64,000 nt of DNA from Arcobacter iocasae (GCF_042214795.1 NZ_CP090177.1:1302001-1366000), one strand, 5' to 3'. Counted from the stretch's first letter, positions 43,955 to 53,317 are shown. Numbers and translations: made by a program. The notes: generated by a model from the sequence alone, not told the origin.

Positions 43955-45025
43955 ATGAGATTTATCATTGCTAAAAATATCTTTGAAAATATAATCTCTT
44001 CAATGCAACCATTTTTAGAAAAAAAAGATTCTAGTTCTATAACTTCACATATATATTTAGAAGTAATAAATTCAAAATTAATATTAAAAGCTACAGATTA
44101 TGAAATTGGATTAGAATCTTATGTTAATGATATTGAAGAATCAACAGATGGAAAAGGTACAGTTAACGGAAGTAATCTATTAGGTATAATCAAAAGATTA
44201 AAAAACGACAAAATCATTGTTGAAACTATAGATAACAATTTAGTTATAAAACAAAATAGATCAACTTTTAAATTACCTATGTATGATGCTAATGAATATC
44301 CTAATTTAATTATGAATACTGAATTAAATATATTAAATATTTCAACAATTAGTTTAGTAAATAGCATAAGAAAAATTACACCTGCAATTGATAACAATAA
44401 TCCAAAATTTGAATTAAATGGTGCTTTAATTGATATTAAAAATTCTAAAATCAATTTTGTAGCAACAGATACAAGAAGACTTGCTATTTCTCATTTACAA
44501 AATATTTCAAATAATGAATCTCAATTTATCATTCCTAAAAAAGCAATTATAGAAATTCAAAAACTATTTTTAGATGATGCAAAAATATCTTATGATGATA
44601 CAAACTTAGTGGTAGAAACTGATAATTCTAAATTCTTTACAAAATTAATTAATGGAAAATTTCCAGATTATGAAAGAATTATTCCAAATAGTTTAAAATA
44701 TAATTTAACATTACCAAAAGCTGTTTTAATAGATTCTATTAAATTAGTTACATCTTTGTTTTCAAATATCAAAATTACATTTTCTCCAAATTCAATGGTA
44801 TTTGAATCTTTAGATGAAGATACAGAATCTAAAACTCAAATTGATATTGATTTAAATATTAGTGAAAATTTTTATTTAGCAGTAAATGCTAAATATTTAT
44901 TAGATTTTTTAAGCATGTCAAATAATGAAAATGTTGTAGTTGGATTCAATGAATCTAATTTACCATTTTACTTAGAAGATGATAAATTTTTTACAATTGT
45001 AATGCCAATTGTGTTAGACAAATAA
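43955..45025 (+). CDS. dnaN: DNA polymerase III beta subunit (sliding clamp)
   Basis: The 356-residue protein is organised as three clamp domains of about 120 residues. Recognisable parts are the N-terminal MRFIIAKNIFENIISSMQPFLEKKDSS opening, GTVNGSNLLGIIKRL, FVATDTRRLAISHL in domain II and the C-terminal FFTIVMPIVL. It encircles DNA and tethers the polymerase. It is shorter than Escherichia coli DnaN (366) but usual for this class. The gene is followed after 13 nt by gyrB. Confidence 0.96.
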   Translation: MRFIIAKNIFENIISSMQPFLEKKDSSSITSHIYLEVINSKLILKATDYEIGLESYVNDIEESTDGKGTVNGSNLLGIIKRLKNDKIIVETIDNNLVIKQNRSTFKLPMYDANEYPNLIMNTELNILNISTISLVNSIRKITPAIDNNNPKFELNGALIDIKNSKINFVATDTRRLAISHLQNISNNESQFIIPKKAIIEIQKLFLDDAKISYDDTNLVVETDNSKFFTKLINGKFPDYERIIPNSLKYNLTLPKAVLIDSIKLVTSLFSNIKITFSPNSMVFESLDEDTESKTQIDIDLNISENFYLAVNAKYLLDFLSMSNNENVVVGFNESNLPFYLEDDKFFTIVMPIVLDK

Positions 45026-45038
45026 AAAAGGATAATTA

Positions 45039-47357
45039 ATGAGCCAAGAGTATGGTGCTAGCAATATTAAAGTTTTAAAAGGTCTTGAAGCTGTTAGAAA
45101 AAGACCAGGTATGTATATTGGTGATACTAACACTAATGGATTACATCATATGGTTTATGAAGTTGTTGATAACTCTATTGATGAAGCAATGGCTGGATAT
45201 TGTAAAAATATAAAAATTACTATGACAAAAGATCATTGGATTAGAGTTGAAGATGATGGTAGAGGTATTCCTACAGCTATTCATGAAGGTGAAGGTATTT
45301 CAGCTGCTACTGTTGTTTTAACAGTACTTCATGCTGGTGGTAAATTTGATAAAGATACCTATAAAGTTTCTGGTGGTCTTCATGGGGTGGGGGTTTCTGT
45401 TGTAAATGCCTTATCTAAAGAAGTAAAAATGACTATTTACAGAGAAGGAAAAATTCATTATCAAGAGTTCTCAAAAGGTATTCCAAAAGCTCCTTTAGAA
45501 GTAATTGGTGAAAGTCCTAGAAAAACTGGTACTACTATTGAATTTTTAGCTGATGATTCTATTTTTGAAGTAAATACTTATGACTTTGCTGTTTTAGCAA
45601 AAAGATTTAGAGAAGTAGCATATTTAAACTCATTTATCTCAATTACTTTAATAAATGAAATAACTAAAAAAACTGAAGTTTATCATTTTGAAGGTGGTAT
45701 TAAACAGTTTGTTGAAGATATAAACACTGCAACTGCTGTATCTGATGCAGTAGCATTTAATGACAATGTTGATGGTGTTGAAGTTGATATTGCTGTTATG
45801 TATAACGATACTTATGTTGAAAAAACTTTATCATTTGTAAATAATATTAGAACAATTGATGGGGGAACTCATGAGGCTGGATTTAAAGCAGGACTTACAA
45901 GAAGTATTGTTAAATATTTAAATGAAAATGCAGCAGCTAGAGAAAAAGATACAAAAATTACAGGTGATGATGTAAGAGAAGGTCTTATTGCAATTATTTC
46001 TGTAAAAGTTCCAGAACCTCAATTTGAAGGTCAAACAAAAGGTAAACTTGGAAGTTCTTATGTAAAACCTATTTGCCAAAGATTAACATCTGAACAATTA
46101 GATAAATATTTTGAAGAAAATCCAGCACAAGCAAAAGCTATCATGGATAAAGCTTTAATGGCAGCAAGAGGTAGAGAAGCTGCTAAAAAAGCTAGAGATA
46201 TGACTAGAAAAAAAGATGCAATGACAGTTGGAACTCTTCCTGGTAAACTTGCAGAATGTCAAAGCAAAGATCCAGCTATTAGAGAATTATACCTAGTGGA
46301 AGGGGACTCTGCAGGGGGTTCTGCAAAACAAGGTAGAGATAGAGTTTACCAAGCGATTTTACCACTAAAAGGTAAGATTTTAAATGTAGAAAAATCAAGA
46401 CTTGACAAAATTTTAAAATCTGATGAAATTAGAAACATGATTACAGCTATTGGTTGTGGAATTGGTGAAGATTTTGATGAAGAGAAAATCAGATATCATA
46501 AAATCATTTTTATGACGGATGCGGATGTTGATGGATCTCACATTCAAACACTGCTTTTAACATTTTTCTTTAGATTTTTAAGACCTATTATTGAAAAAGG
46601 TTATTTATATATTGCTCAACCACCTCTTTATAGATATAAAAAAGGTAAAAATGAAACATATTTAAAAGATGACAATGCCCTATCTGCTTTCTTAATAGAA
46701 AATGGTTTAGAGTCATTTGAGTTCCAAGGTCTTGGATACAATGACTTAGTGGATTTATTTAAAACTGTTTCTAGATATAGAGGAATGTTAACACAATTAG
46801 AAAAAAGATATTCTTTATCAGAAGTATTAAAACACTTAATTGAAAATTCAAACTTAGTAAATCTAGATTTTACAGCATTATATGAAGAAGTAAAAGGTTT
46901 CCTAGAAGCAAAAGGTTATAATATTTTATCTAAGAGATTAACAGATGAAAGTATTCAACTTTTTGTTCAAACAAAAGAGGGTCTTGAAGAGTTACTAATT
47001 GATGATGAACTTTTTGCATCACCATATTTTAGTGAAGCTACTTATATTTATAACAAATTAGTTGAAAGAGATTTAACTGTATTTGAAGGTAGAGATTTAG
47101 TAGAAATATTAGATGAAATTGAAACTTTAGCTAAGAAAGGTGCCTATATCCAAAGATATAAAGGTCTTGGGGAAATGAATCCAGAGCAACTTTGGGAAAC
47201 AACAATGACACCAGAAGCTAGAAGACTTCTAAGAGTTACTATTGATGATGCAACAGTAGCATCTGATACTTTCACACTATTTATGGGTGATGAAGTAGAG
47301 CCAAGAAGAAATTATATAGAAGAGCATGCCAAAGATGTAGAACACTTAGACGTTTAG
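45039..47357 (+). CDS. gyrB: DNA gyrase subunit B
   Basis: The 772-residue protein shows the type IIA order: a GHKL ATPase (RPGMYIGDTN, EVVDNSIDEAMAG, DGRGIP, GGLHGVGVSVVNAL), a transducer domain, TOPRIM (LYLVEGDSAGGSAKQGRD and MTDADVDGSHI) and the C-terminal GyrA-binding tail with YKGLGEMNPEQLWETTM. It introduces negative supercoils with GyrA. It forms an operon-like series with dnaN. Confidence 0.98.
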   Translation: MSQEYGASNIKVLKGLEAVRKRPGMYIGDTNTNGLHHMVYEVVDNSIDEAMAGYCKNIKITMTKDHWIRVEDDGRGIPTAIHEGEGISAATVVLTVLHAGGKFDKDTYKVSGGLHGVGVSVVNALSKEVKMTIYREGKIHYQEFSKGIPKAPLEVIGESPRKTGTTIEFLADDSIFEVNTYDFAVLAKRFREVAYLNSFISITLINEITKKTEVYHFEGGIKQFVEDINTATAVSDAVAFNDNVDGVEVDIAVMYNDTYVEKTLSFVNNIRTIDGGTHEAGFKAGLTRSIVKYLNENAAAREKDTKITGDDVREGLIAIISVKVPEPQFEGQTKGKLGSSYVKPICQRLTSEQLDKYFEENPAQAKAIMDKALMAARGREAAKKARDMTRKKDAMTVGTLPGKLAECQSKDPAIRELYLVEGDSAGGSAKQGRDRVYQAILPLKGKILNVEKSRLDKILKSDEIRNMITAIGCGIGEDFDEEKIRYHKIIFMTDADVDGSHIQTLLLTFFFRFLRPIIEKGYLYIAQPPLYRYKKGKNETYLKDDNALSAFLIENGLESFEFQGLGYNDLVDLFKTVSRYRGMLTQLEKRYSLSEVLKHLIENSNLVNLDFTALYEEVKGFLEAKGYNILSKRLTDESIQLFVQTKEGLEELLIDDELFASPYFSEATYIYNKLVERDLTVFEGRDLVEILDEIETLAKKGAYIQRYKGLGEMNPEQLWETTMTPEARRLLRVTIDDATVASDTFTLFMGDEVEPRRNYIEEHAKDVEHLDV

Positions 47358-47396
47358 TCTAAAAGACATCTTTTAATTAATCTCTGCGTTGGAGAT

Positions 47397-47445
47397 GAGT
47401 TTTTACTCAGTTACCTACTTTTAGTAGGCTCCTTCGCAAAAACTC
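47397..47445. repeat. Palindromic intergenic element after gyrB
   Basis: GAGTTTTT (47397-47404) pairs with AAAAACTC (47438-47445), enclosing a second hairpin CCTAC/GTAGG (47414-47418, 47424-47428). The region 47385-47460 is more GC-rich than its surroundings and ends in CCTTCGCCTTGACCTT. The two-level structure looks like a dispersed palindromic unit or a structured RNA, and it may also end gyrB transcription. Confidence 0.5.
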
Positions 47446-47507
47446 ACCTTCGCCTTGACCTTAAATAAAATATGACTTTAAAATTTATATGAAGATTTGA
47501 TAATTAA

Positions 47508-48011
47508 ATGAAAAACCTAAAATACCTAAACCACTATCCCAAAGATATAATCTCACAAATACAAAAGTTGATTGATAATAAAAAACTTGATAAGTATTTG
47601 TTAAATAAATATAAGACTTCACATGATTATAAAAATGATAAAGCGCTCTACTCTTATGCTATGGATTTCAAAAATAGTTATTTGAAGAAGTCACTTCCTC
47701 TTAGTAAGGTGATTTATGATGGGAAAATAAATGTTATCAATGATGCTTTGGGTTTGCATACTATTATTTCGCGGGTTCAAGGTGGGAAACTTAAGAGTAA
47801 AAATGAGATACGAGTAGGTACTTTGTTTAAAAATGTTCCAGAAGAGTTCCTTAGGATGATTGTAGTGCATGAATTAGCTCATTTAAAGGAAAAAGAACAC
47901 GATAAGGCCTTTTATAGTTTATGTTGCTTTATGGAGCCTAATTATCATCAATATGAATTTGACCTAAGAGTTTATCTTACATATATGGATTTATATGGGA
48001 AACTTTATTAA
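47508..48011 (+). CDS. YgjP/WLM-like small zinc metallopeptidase
   Basis: The 167-residue cytoplasmic protein has the zinc site VVHELAHLKEKEHDKAFYSLC (HExxH plus downstream His/Asp), as in YgjP (SprT-like, DUF45 group). The N-terminal half is rich in Lys/Tyr and has no known domain. There is no signal peptide. The substrate is unknown. Confidence 0.8.
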   Translation: MKNLKYLNHYPKDIISQIQKLIDNKKLDKYLLNKYKTSHDYKNDKALYSYAMDFKNSYLKKSLPLSKVIYDGKINVINDALGLHTIISRVQGGKLKSKNEIRVGTLFKNVPEEFLRMIVVHELAHLKEKEHDKAFYSLCCFMEPNYHQYEFDLRVYLTYMDLYGKLY

Positions 48012-48081
48012 TATATAACAATCTGCAATAAAATCAATCCACTCTAAAAATTTATCTTATACTTCTACAAATCATATGATT

Positions 48082-48205
48082 AATGTCCCATTTAAAGAAG
48101 AACTCGTTCTTCTCTTTAGGATTTGTTTCTTTAATTGGGATTTATTTCCAATGCTAAAAGAAATCATAAAATTACAGTCCCTTTTAAATGGGACATTTAA
48201 AAGGA
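48082..48205 (+). repeat. Structured repeat, copy B, with terminal inverted repeats
   Basis: The core 48094-48205 matches copy A at 23305-23417 at about 90%. Here the left end extends into AATGTCCCATTTAAA (48082-48096), the perfect complement of 48183-48197, so this copy has 15-bp terminal inverted repeats. The right arm also forms the CCTTTTAAATG/CATTTAAAAGG hairpin that would cover the AAGGA ribosome-binding site of the DUF3010 gene. The base change in the central hairpin (GGA to GGG) keeps pairing as G-U. Confidence 0.8.
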
Positions 48206-48213
48206 ATAATAAA

Positions 48214-48609
48214 ATGAATATATGTGGAATAGAACTAAAAGCAAATCAAACAATCTTAGCAGTTCAGATTGATGGAGAATATAAAGATTTAAAAACTAAA
48301 AAAATCACTTTGGAAGATGATGAACTCCAAGAGTCTATAAGAAGTTATTGTAATGACTTATTAGTGTTTTTGACTGAAAATGATATTGAACAAGTATATA
48401 TCAAAAAAAGAGCAAAAAAAGGAAACTTTGCAGGTGGTGCAATTACTTTCAAAATGGAGAGTTTAATCCAATTAAATCCAAAATGTACAGTTGATTTGGT
48501 ATCAGCTCAAGCAATGGGAAGTTTTGAGAGAAAAAACAGCGTTGAGTATCCAGAGGCTTTAAATAAATATCAAGAACAAGCTTATTTAGCAATTTTAGCT
48601 TCTAAATAA
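48214..48609 (+). CDS. DUF3010-family protein
   Basis: The 131-residue protein starts MNICGIELKANQTILAVQI. An upstream in-frame ATG at 48076 would run through the structured repeat and is rejected. The composition is soluble and the length matches DUF3010 proteins, which have an RNase H-like/RuvC-like beginning (GIELKANQTILAV) but no proven activity; the later acidic residues of a nuclease are not obvious. It appears monocistronic. Its RBS (AAGGAATAATAAAATG) lies at the end of the repeat, so translation may be controlled by that structure. Confidence 0.8.
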   Translation: MNICGIELKANQTILAVQIDGEYKDLKTKKITLEDDELQESIRSYCNDLLVFLTENDIEQVYIKKRAKKGNFAGGAITFKMESLIQLNPKCTVDLVSAQAMGSFERKNSVEYPEALNKYQEQAYLAILASK

Positions 48610-48782
48610 AAAGTTTACAAAAATGTAAGAAAAAAAGAATAGAATTATTAAAAATGTCAAAATTATGTAAGATTTTCTGCTAAATAGTCCATTTTATGTT
48701 AATTATTTGTTTATTTTTTTTAAGAAAATTAATCTTTCCTAATAAAAAGTAGCCTAAAAATGGCTCTTCTCTTCTATCAGTA
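48610..48782. other. AT-rich intergenic DNA upstream of the TRAP operon, no gene seen
   Basis: The 307-nt gap between the DUF3010 gene and dctP contains no supported ORF. This first part is AT-rich with no strong structure. The operators (48783-48810) and a leader hairpin (48856-48890) are listed separately. Confidence 0.6.
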
Positions 48783-48810
48783 CTTATATAAGAACAAGTC
48801 CTTATATAAG
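48783..48810. promoter_or_regulatory. Paired CTTATATAAG operators upstream of the TRAP operon (predicted IclR sites)
   Basis: The 10-bp palindrome CTTATATAAG lies at 48783-48792 and 48801-48810, centre-to-centre 18 bp. The same pair with the same spacing occurs at 55558-55585 in front of the aldolase/dehydratase operon. The iclR gene is next to that second site, so IclR is the probable binder. Confidence 0.7.
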
Positions 48811-48855
48811 TATAGTTTAAGCTTTAACATATCATACTTAAGTTTATTAAACAGT

Positions 48856-48890
48856 AGTTTAAAATAGTATAAATTTTAAACTTGGTTTTT
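48856..48890 (+). promoter_or_regulatory. Leader hairpin followed by T-run before dctP
   Basis: AGTTTAAAAT (48856-48865) pairs perfectly with ATTTTAAACT (48873-48882); GGTTTTTT follows. It sits 27 nt before the dctP start and could be an attenuator or an operator. Confidence 0.35.
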
Positions 48891-48916
48891 TAAAGTACAC
48901 AACAAAGGGGAAAAAA

Positions 48917-49930
48917 ATGTTTAAAAAATTAGTAAAGCTATCTTTAGCTATAGCAATGTTTGGTACATTCTTGCAAGGGGCAAGTACATTTACTTTAAAA
49001 CTACAATCTGCAGATCCATCTGGGTCTATTAATTTTAAGTTACAAGAGAAGTGGGCAAAAACTGTTGCTACAATGACTAATTCTGATATTAATATAGAAG
49101 TTTTACCTGTAAATAGTATTGTAAAATATACTGAAACATTAGATGCTATTGGAGCAGGTGTTCTTGATGGAGAAATTTCTTCAATCGCATATTTTTCTGG
49201 TAAAGATCCAGCATTTGCTTTAATGGGAAATACTGTTGGTGCGTGGAGTGATCCAAATGATTTAATTTTGTTTATGGAGTATGGAGGAGGAAATGAATTT
49301 ATGAATAAATTGATGAATCCTTATGGTGTGACATTTGTTTCTGCTATGACAAATGGTTTAGAATCATTAGTTGCAAAAAAACCAATAAGAAGTGTTGCAG
49401 AGTTAAAAGGTTTGAAAATGAGAGCACCTGAGGGTCTTGTTCAAGCAGTATTTAAAGCAGCTGGTGCAGCGCCTGTAAACTTACCATATAGTGAAGTATT
49501 TACTTCATTAGACAAAGGAGTTATAGAAGCAGCAGATGCATCTACTTTAGCTGTAAATGCTCAAGCAGGACTTAATAAAATTGCTAAATTCCCAATATTC
49601 CCAGGTTTTCACTCTATTCCATTAATGGACCTTTCTATTAATACAAAAACTTGGAATAAAATGCCAAAAAATTATCAAGAGATAATTAAAGTTTCTTTTA
49701 GAGATTATGTTAGACAAATTATTTCTACAATAAAACTTTCTGATAAAGCAGAAGCAGCAAGAGCAACGGAAACTAAAGATTATACTATTGTAACTTGGCC
49801 AGAATCAGAAAAAATAAAATTTAGAAGAATTGCACAAGGTGAGTGGAAAAAAATGTCTACACAATCTCCTAATGCAAAAGAAGCTTATGATCTTATTACT
49901 AAGTTCTTAAAAGATAATGGAATGATTTAA
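48917..49930 (+). CDS. dctP: TRAP transporter solute-binding protein DctP
   Basis: The 337-residue protein has a signal peptide (MFKKLVKLSLAIAMFGTFLQGA) and the DctP fold: VTFVSAMTNGLESLVAKKPI, the helix ELKGLKMRAPEGLVQAVFKAAGA with the conserved arginine that binds the substrate carboxylate, and LPYSEVFTSLDKGVIEAADAS. It captures an organic acid in the periplasm. With DctQ and DctM (next, overlapping by one base) and the rhamnonate enzymes it most likely takes up L-rhamnonate or a similar sugar acid. The ATG follows AAAGGGGAAAAAA. Confidence 0.93.
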   Translation: MFKKLVKLSLAIAMFGTFLQGASTFTLKLQSADPSGSINFKLQEKWAKTVATMTNSDINIEVLPVNSIVKYTETLDAIGAGVLDGEISSIAYFSGKDPAFALMGNTVGAWSDPNDLILFMEYGGGNEFMNKLMNPYGVTFVSAMTNGLESLVAKKPIRSVAELKGLKMRAPEGLVQAVFKAAGAAPVNLPYSEVFTSLDKGVIEAADASTLAVNAQAGLNKIAKFPIFPGFHSIPLMDLSINTKTWNKMPKNYQEIIKVSFRDYVRQIISTIKLSDKAEAARATETKDYTIVTWPESEKIKFRRIAQGEWKKMSTQSPNAKEAYDLITKFLKDNGMI

Positions 49931-50442
49931 TGGAAAATCCTGAGCTGAAATATAATAAACTTGACCGATTAATAATTTTAATCGGTCGAAAGATTTGTAT
50001 TTTTTATATAGTTTGTTTTATCATTATTTGTTATGAAGTGTTCTCTCGATATGTACTTAATTCACCTACTTCTTGGGTTCAAGAGACAACAACTTTGATT
50101 GCAGGTATTTTATTTATTTGGGGAGGATTACACTCTTTAACAACTGATAGACATATAAAAATAACTATTTTATATGATATGCTATCAAAAAAATACAAGT
50201 ATTATGTTGATATTTTAATCTCAACATTATTGATAATTTGTTTAGTATTTATGAACTATTCAGCTTTTTTACTTTTCAAAAGTTCTTGGTTTAAGCCTTG
50301 GGGTGCTTTTTATATGGAAACTTCGGGTTCTGCATGGAATCCACCTTTTCCAGCAATATCAAAACTTGTTTTATTTTTGGTTTTAATATTGATGCTTATA
50401 CAAGTACTTGTTAAATTTATTTCTATACTTAGGAGAAAATAA
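49930..50442 (+). CDS. dctQ: TRAP transporter small membrane subunit DctQ
   Basis: The 170-residue protein has four membrane helices and the family motif EVFSRYVLNSPTSWVQETTTLI (FxRYxFNxxxxWxEE type, here QET) followed by FIWGGLHSLTTDRHIKITIL. It forms the membrane complex with DctM. The ATG overlaps the dctP stop (TAATGG), and its stop overlaps dctM (TAATG). Confidence 0.92.
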   Translation: MENPELKYNKLDRLIILIGRKICIFYIVCFIIICYEVFSRYVLNSPTSWVQETTTLIAGILFIWGGLHSLTTDRHIKITILYDMLSKKYKYYVDILISTLLIICLVFMNYSAFLLFKSSWFKPWGAFYMETSGSAWNPPFPAISKLVLFLVLILMLIQVLVKFISILRRK

Positions 50443-51767
50443 TGTTTGAATTACTTAATATTTCTTCTATGGGAATAGAAGCTGGTAGTTTATTGATGCT
50501 AGGAATGATAATTGGATTATTGATTCTTGGCTTACCTTTGGCATTTATAACTGCCTTGGTTGCTGGATTCTTTTTACTTTTTTGGATTGGACCTCAAGCT
50601 TCAAGTTTAATATCAACAAGAGTTTATGCCTTTGTTACATCTTATGCCTTTGTGTCCGTGCCCATGTTTGTATTGATGGCCGCCATACTTGATGGGTCAA
50701 ATATATCAAGGGACTTATTTGCGGCTATGAAATCTTTTAGTGGTAATATAAGAGGAAGTGTTGCTATACAAACTATAGTTCTAGCAGTTTTTTTAGCTGC
50801 AATGTCTGGAATTATAGGTGGTGAAACAATTTTATTAGGAATGATTGCTCTGCCTCAAATGTTAAAAATGGGTTATGATAAAAAACTTGCAATTGGGGTT
50901 GTTGTATCTGGTGGTGCTTTAGGAACCATGGTTCCTCCATCTATTGTATTGATAATTTTTGGTTTAACAGCAAATGTTTCAATTTCAGATTTGTTTACAG
51001 CATCATTTTTACCGGCTTTAATGCTTGCAGGATTTTATATAGCGTATGTATTAATAAGAGGATATTTAAATCCAAGTATGGTTCCTGAATCAGTACAAGA
51101 ATATGTTCCTTGGAGTGAGAAGATTAAGTCTTTAAAAAAAGTTATTCTACCATTATTGGTTGCAGCAAGTGTTTTAGGAAGTATTTATATGGGTATAGCA
51201 TCAGTTACAGAATCTTCTGCTATTGGTGTATTGGGTATTACTCTTTCTGTTTATTTAAGAAAAGAACTTACTTGGAAATTGATGGTTGATAGTGCTTATA
51301 AAACGCTAGAAACTTGCGGTACTATTATTTGGATAGGAATAGGTGCTACTTTATTAGTAGGTGTATTTAATCTTATGGGTGGAATTGAGTTTGTTAAAGG
51401 TGTAATATTAGCACATGGAAGTGGTTCTCCTATTTATATAATATTTTTAATGATGGTAATTCTATTTTTCTTAGGTATGTTTTTGGATTGGGTTGGAATT
51501 GTTTTATTAACAATACCTATTTTTATGCCAATTGTTATTGCCTTAGGTTATGACCCTGTTTGGTTTGGTGTGTTGTTTGCTTTAAATATGCAAATAGCAT
51601 TTTTATCCCCTCCATTTGGAACGGGTGTATTTATTTTAAAAACTGTTGCTCCGCCAGATGTATCATTAGGTGATATATTTAAAGCTGTAATGCCTTTTAT
51701 AATGTTACAGGCTTTAGCAATTGTTGTATTAATTGTATTTCCAGAAATTGCATTATGGTGGAAATAA
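50442..51767 (+). CDS. dctM: TRAP transporter large membrane subunit DctM
   Basis: The 441-residue protein with about twelve helices is the Na+-coupled carrier of the DctPQM system. Family marks include LLILGLPLAFITALVAGFFL, VPMFVLMAAILDGSN, MSGIIGGETILLGMIALPQM, GALGTMVPPSIVLIIFG and FLDWVGIVLLTIPIFMPI. It is followed after 57 nt by aldA on the same strand, so uptake and oxidation genes are probably one transcript. Confidence 0.94.
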   Translation: MFELLNISSMGIEAGSLLMLGMIIGLLILGLPLAFITALVAGFFLLFWIGPQASSLISTRVYAFVTSYAFVSVPMFVLMAAILDGSNISRDLFAAMKSFSGNIRGSVAIQTIVLAVFLAAMSGIIGGETILLGMIALPQMLKMGYDKKLAIGVVVSGGALGTMVPPSIVLIIFGLTANVSISDLFTASFLPALMLAGFYIAYVLIRGYLNPSMVPESVQEYVPWSEKIKSLKKVILPLLVAASVLGSIYMGIASVTESSAIGVLGITLSVYLRKELTWKLMVDSAYKTLETCGTIIWIGIGATLLVGVFNLMGGIEFVKGVILAHGSGSPIYIIFLMMVILFFLGMFLDWVGIVLLTIPIFMPIVIALGYDPVWFGVLFALNMQIAFLSPPFGTGVFILKTVAPPDVSLGDIFKAVMPFIMLQALAIVVLIVFPEIALWWK

Positions 51768-51824
51768 AAATATAAATTTTATTTGTAATTATTTGAATAT
51801 ATAAAAGTTAATAAGGAGAAAATT

Positions 51825-53276
51825 ATGTCAGAAAAAAGAGTTTATGAAATGTATATTAATGGAGAGTTTATTTCTAATAAAGGTGAAACAACTCCCGTAA
51901 TTAATCCTTCAACAAAAGAGATTATTTCTTATATCCCAAAAGGAAATGCAGAAGATGCAAAAGTTGCTATTGATGCAGCACACAATGCACAAGATGCATG
52001 GGCAAAATTACCAGCAGTTGAGCGTGGTAATTATCTTAGAAAGATTGCACAAAAAATTAGAGAAAATAGTGATATGCTTGCAAAAACTATCACTGAAGAA
52101 CAAGGAAAAGTATTAGGTTTAGCAGAAGTTGAAGTTAATTTCACTGCTGATTATTTGGATTATATGGCTGAATGGGCGAGAAGATATGAAGGTGAAATAA
52201 TCCAAAGTGATAGACCAAATGAAAATATCTTTTTATTTAAATTACCAATAGGAGTAGCAACTGGTGTCTTACCTTGGAATTTCCCATTTTTCTTAATTGC
52301 AAGAAAATTAGCTCCTGCACTTTTAACAGGTAATACTATTGTTATAAAACCAAGTGGTGAAACTCCAAACAATGCCTTTGAATTTGCAAAATTAGTTGAT
52401 GAAATAGATCTTCCAAAAGGTGTATTTAACTTAGTTTCTGGATCTGGTTCAACTGTTGGAAATGAACTTGCAGCAAATGAAAAAGTAGGAATCGTAAGTT
52501 TTACAGGAAGTGTTCCAACAGGTGTTAAAATCATGGAAGCAGCTTCTAAAAATGTAACAAAAGTATCTTTAGAATTAGGTGGAAAAGCACCTGCGATTGT
52601 TATGGCAGATGCTAATCTTGATATAGCAGTTGAAGCTATCAAGAATTCAAGAGTTACAAATAATGGACAAGTTTGTAATTGTGCTGAAAGAGTTTATGTA
52701 CATAAAAGTATTGCAAAAGAGTTTGCTGACAGAATCACAAAATCTATGGCTGCTTTAACTTGTGGAAATCCTTTAACAGAACAAGTTGACATGGGACCAC
52801 TTATTAATGAAGATGCTATTACTCATGTTCAAAAATTAGTAGATTCAGCAGTTGCAGCAGGAGCTTCTATTACAACTGGTGGTAAAAGATGCGATAGGGA
52901 TGACGGATACTTCTATGAGCCAACAGTAGTAATTGATGTAAAACAAGATATGGATATTATCAAAGAAGAGATTTTTGGACCAGTACTTCCAATCGTAACA
53001 TTTGATACACTTGATGAAGCTATTGCTTTAGCAAATGATAGTGAGTTTGGATTAACTTCATCAATCTATACACAAAACCTTGATATAGCTATGAGAGCTT
53101 GCAAAGAGATAAAATGTGGAGAAACATATATCAATAGAGAAAACTTTGAAGCAATGCAAGGTTTCCACGCTGGATGGAAAAAATCTGGTATTGGTGGAGC
53201 TGATGGTAAACATGGTTTAGAAGAATTCTTACAAACTAAAGTTGTATATTTACAATACGATTTAAATAAACAATAA
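51825..53276 (+). CDS. aldA: Lactaldehyde dehydrogenase AldA
   Basis: The 483-residue NAD(P)-dependent aldehyde dehydrogenase is strikingly like Escherichia coli AldA throughout. DYMAEWARRYEGEIIQSDRP, the Rossmann segment TGSVPTGVKIME, the catalytic glutamate in VSLELGGKAPAIV, the catalytic cysteine in NNGQVCNCAERVYVH and the tail GETYINRENFEAMQGFHAGW are all shared. AldA oxidises L-lactaldehyde to L-lactate (also glycolaldehyde). Here it would use the lactaldehyde released when the aldolase splits 2-keto-3-deoxy-L-rhamnonate. RBS AAGGAGAAAATT. Confidence 0.93.
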   Translation: MSEKRVYEMYINGEFISNKGETTPVINPSTKEIISYIPKGNAEDAKVAIDAAHNAQDAWAKLPAVERGNYLRKIAQKIRENSDMLAKTITEEQGKVLGLAEVEVNFTADYLDYMAEWARRYEGEIIQSDRPNENIFLFKLPIGVATGVLPWNFPFFLIARKLAPALLTGNTIVIKPSGETPNNAFEFAKLVDEIDLPKGVFNLVSGSGSTVGNELAANEKVGIVSFTGSVPTGVKIMEAASKNVTKVSLELGGKAPAIVMADANLDIAVEAIKNSRVTNNGQVCNCAERVYVHKSIAKEFADRITKSMAALTCGNPLTEQVDMGPLINEDAITHVQKLVDSAVAAGASITTGGKRCDRDDGYFYEPTVVIDVKQDMDIIKEEIFGPVLPIVTFDTLDEAIALANDSEFGLTSSIYTQNLDIAMRACKEIKCGETYINRENFEAMQGFHAGWKKSGIGGADGKHGLEEFLQTKVVYLQYDLNKQ

Positions 53277-53287
53277 TCTATCTATAA

Positions 53288-53317
53288 AAATAAGTTACCT
53301 TTTAAGGTAACTTATTT
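53288..53317 (+). terminator. Terminator after the dctPQM-aldA operon
   Basis: AAATAAGTTACCT (53288-53300) pairs perfectly with AGGTAACTTATTT (53305-53317) around 4 nt, 12 nt after the aldA stop. Confidence 0.85.

Noticed and set aside
48076..48213. N-terminal extension of the DUF3010 protein from ATG 48076
   Set aside because: The extension is the structured repeat read as protein; the RBS and the family start point to 48214.
52160..52642. 160-codon minus-strand frame inside aldA
   Set aside because: It is antisense to a well-conserved enzyme, with no RBS and no recognisable domain.
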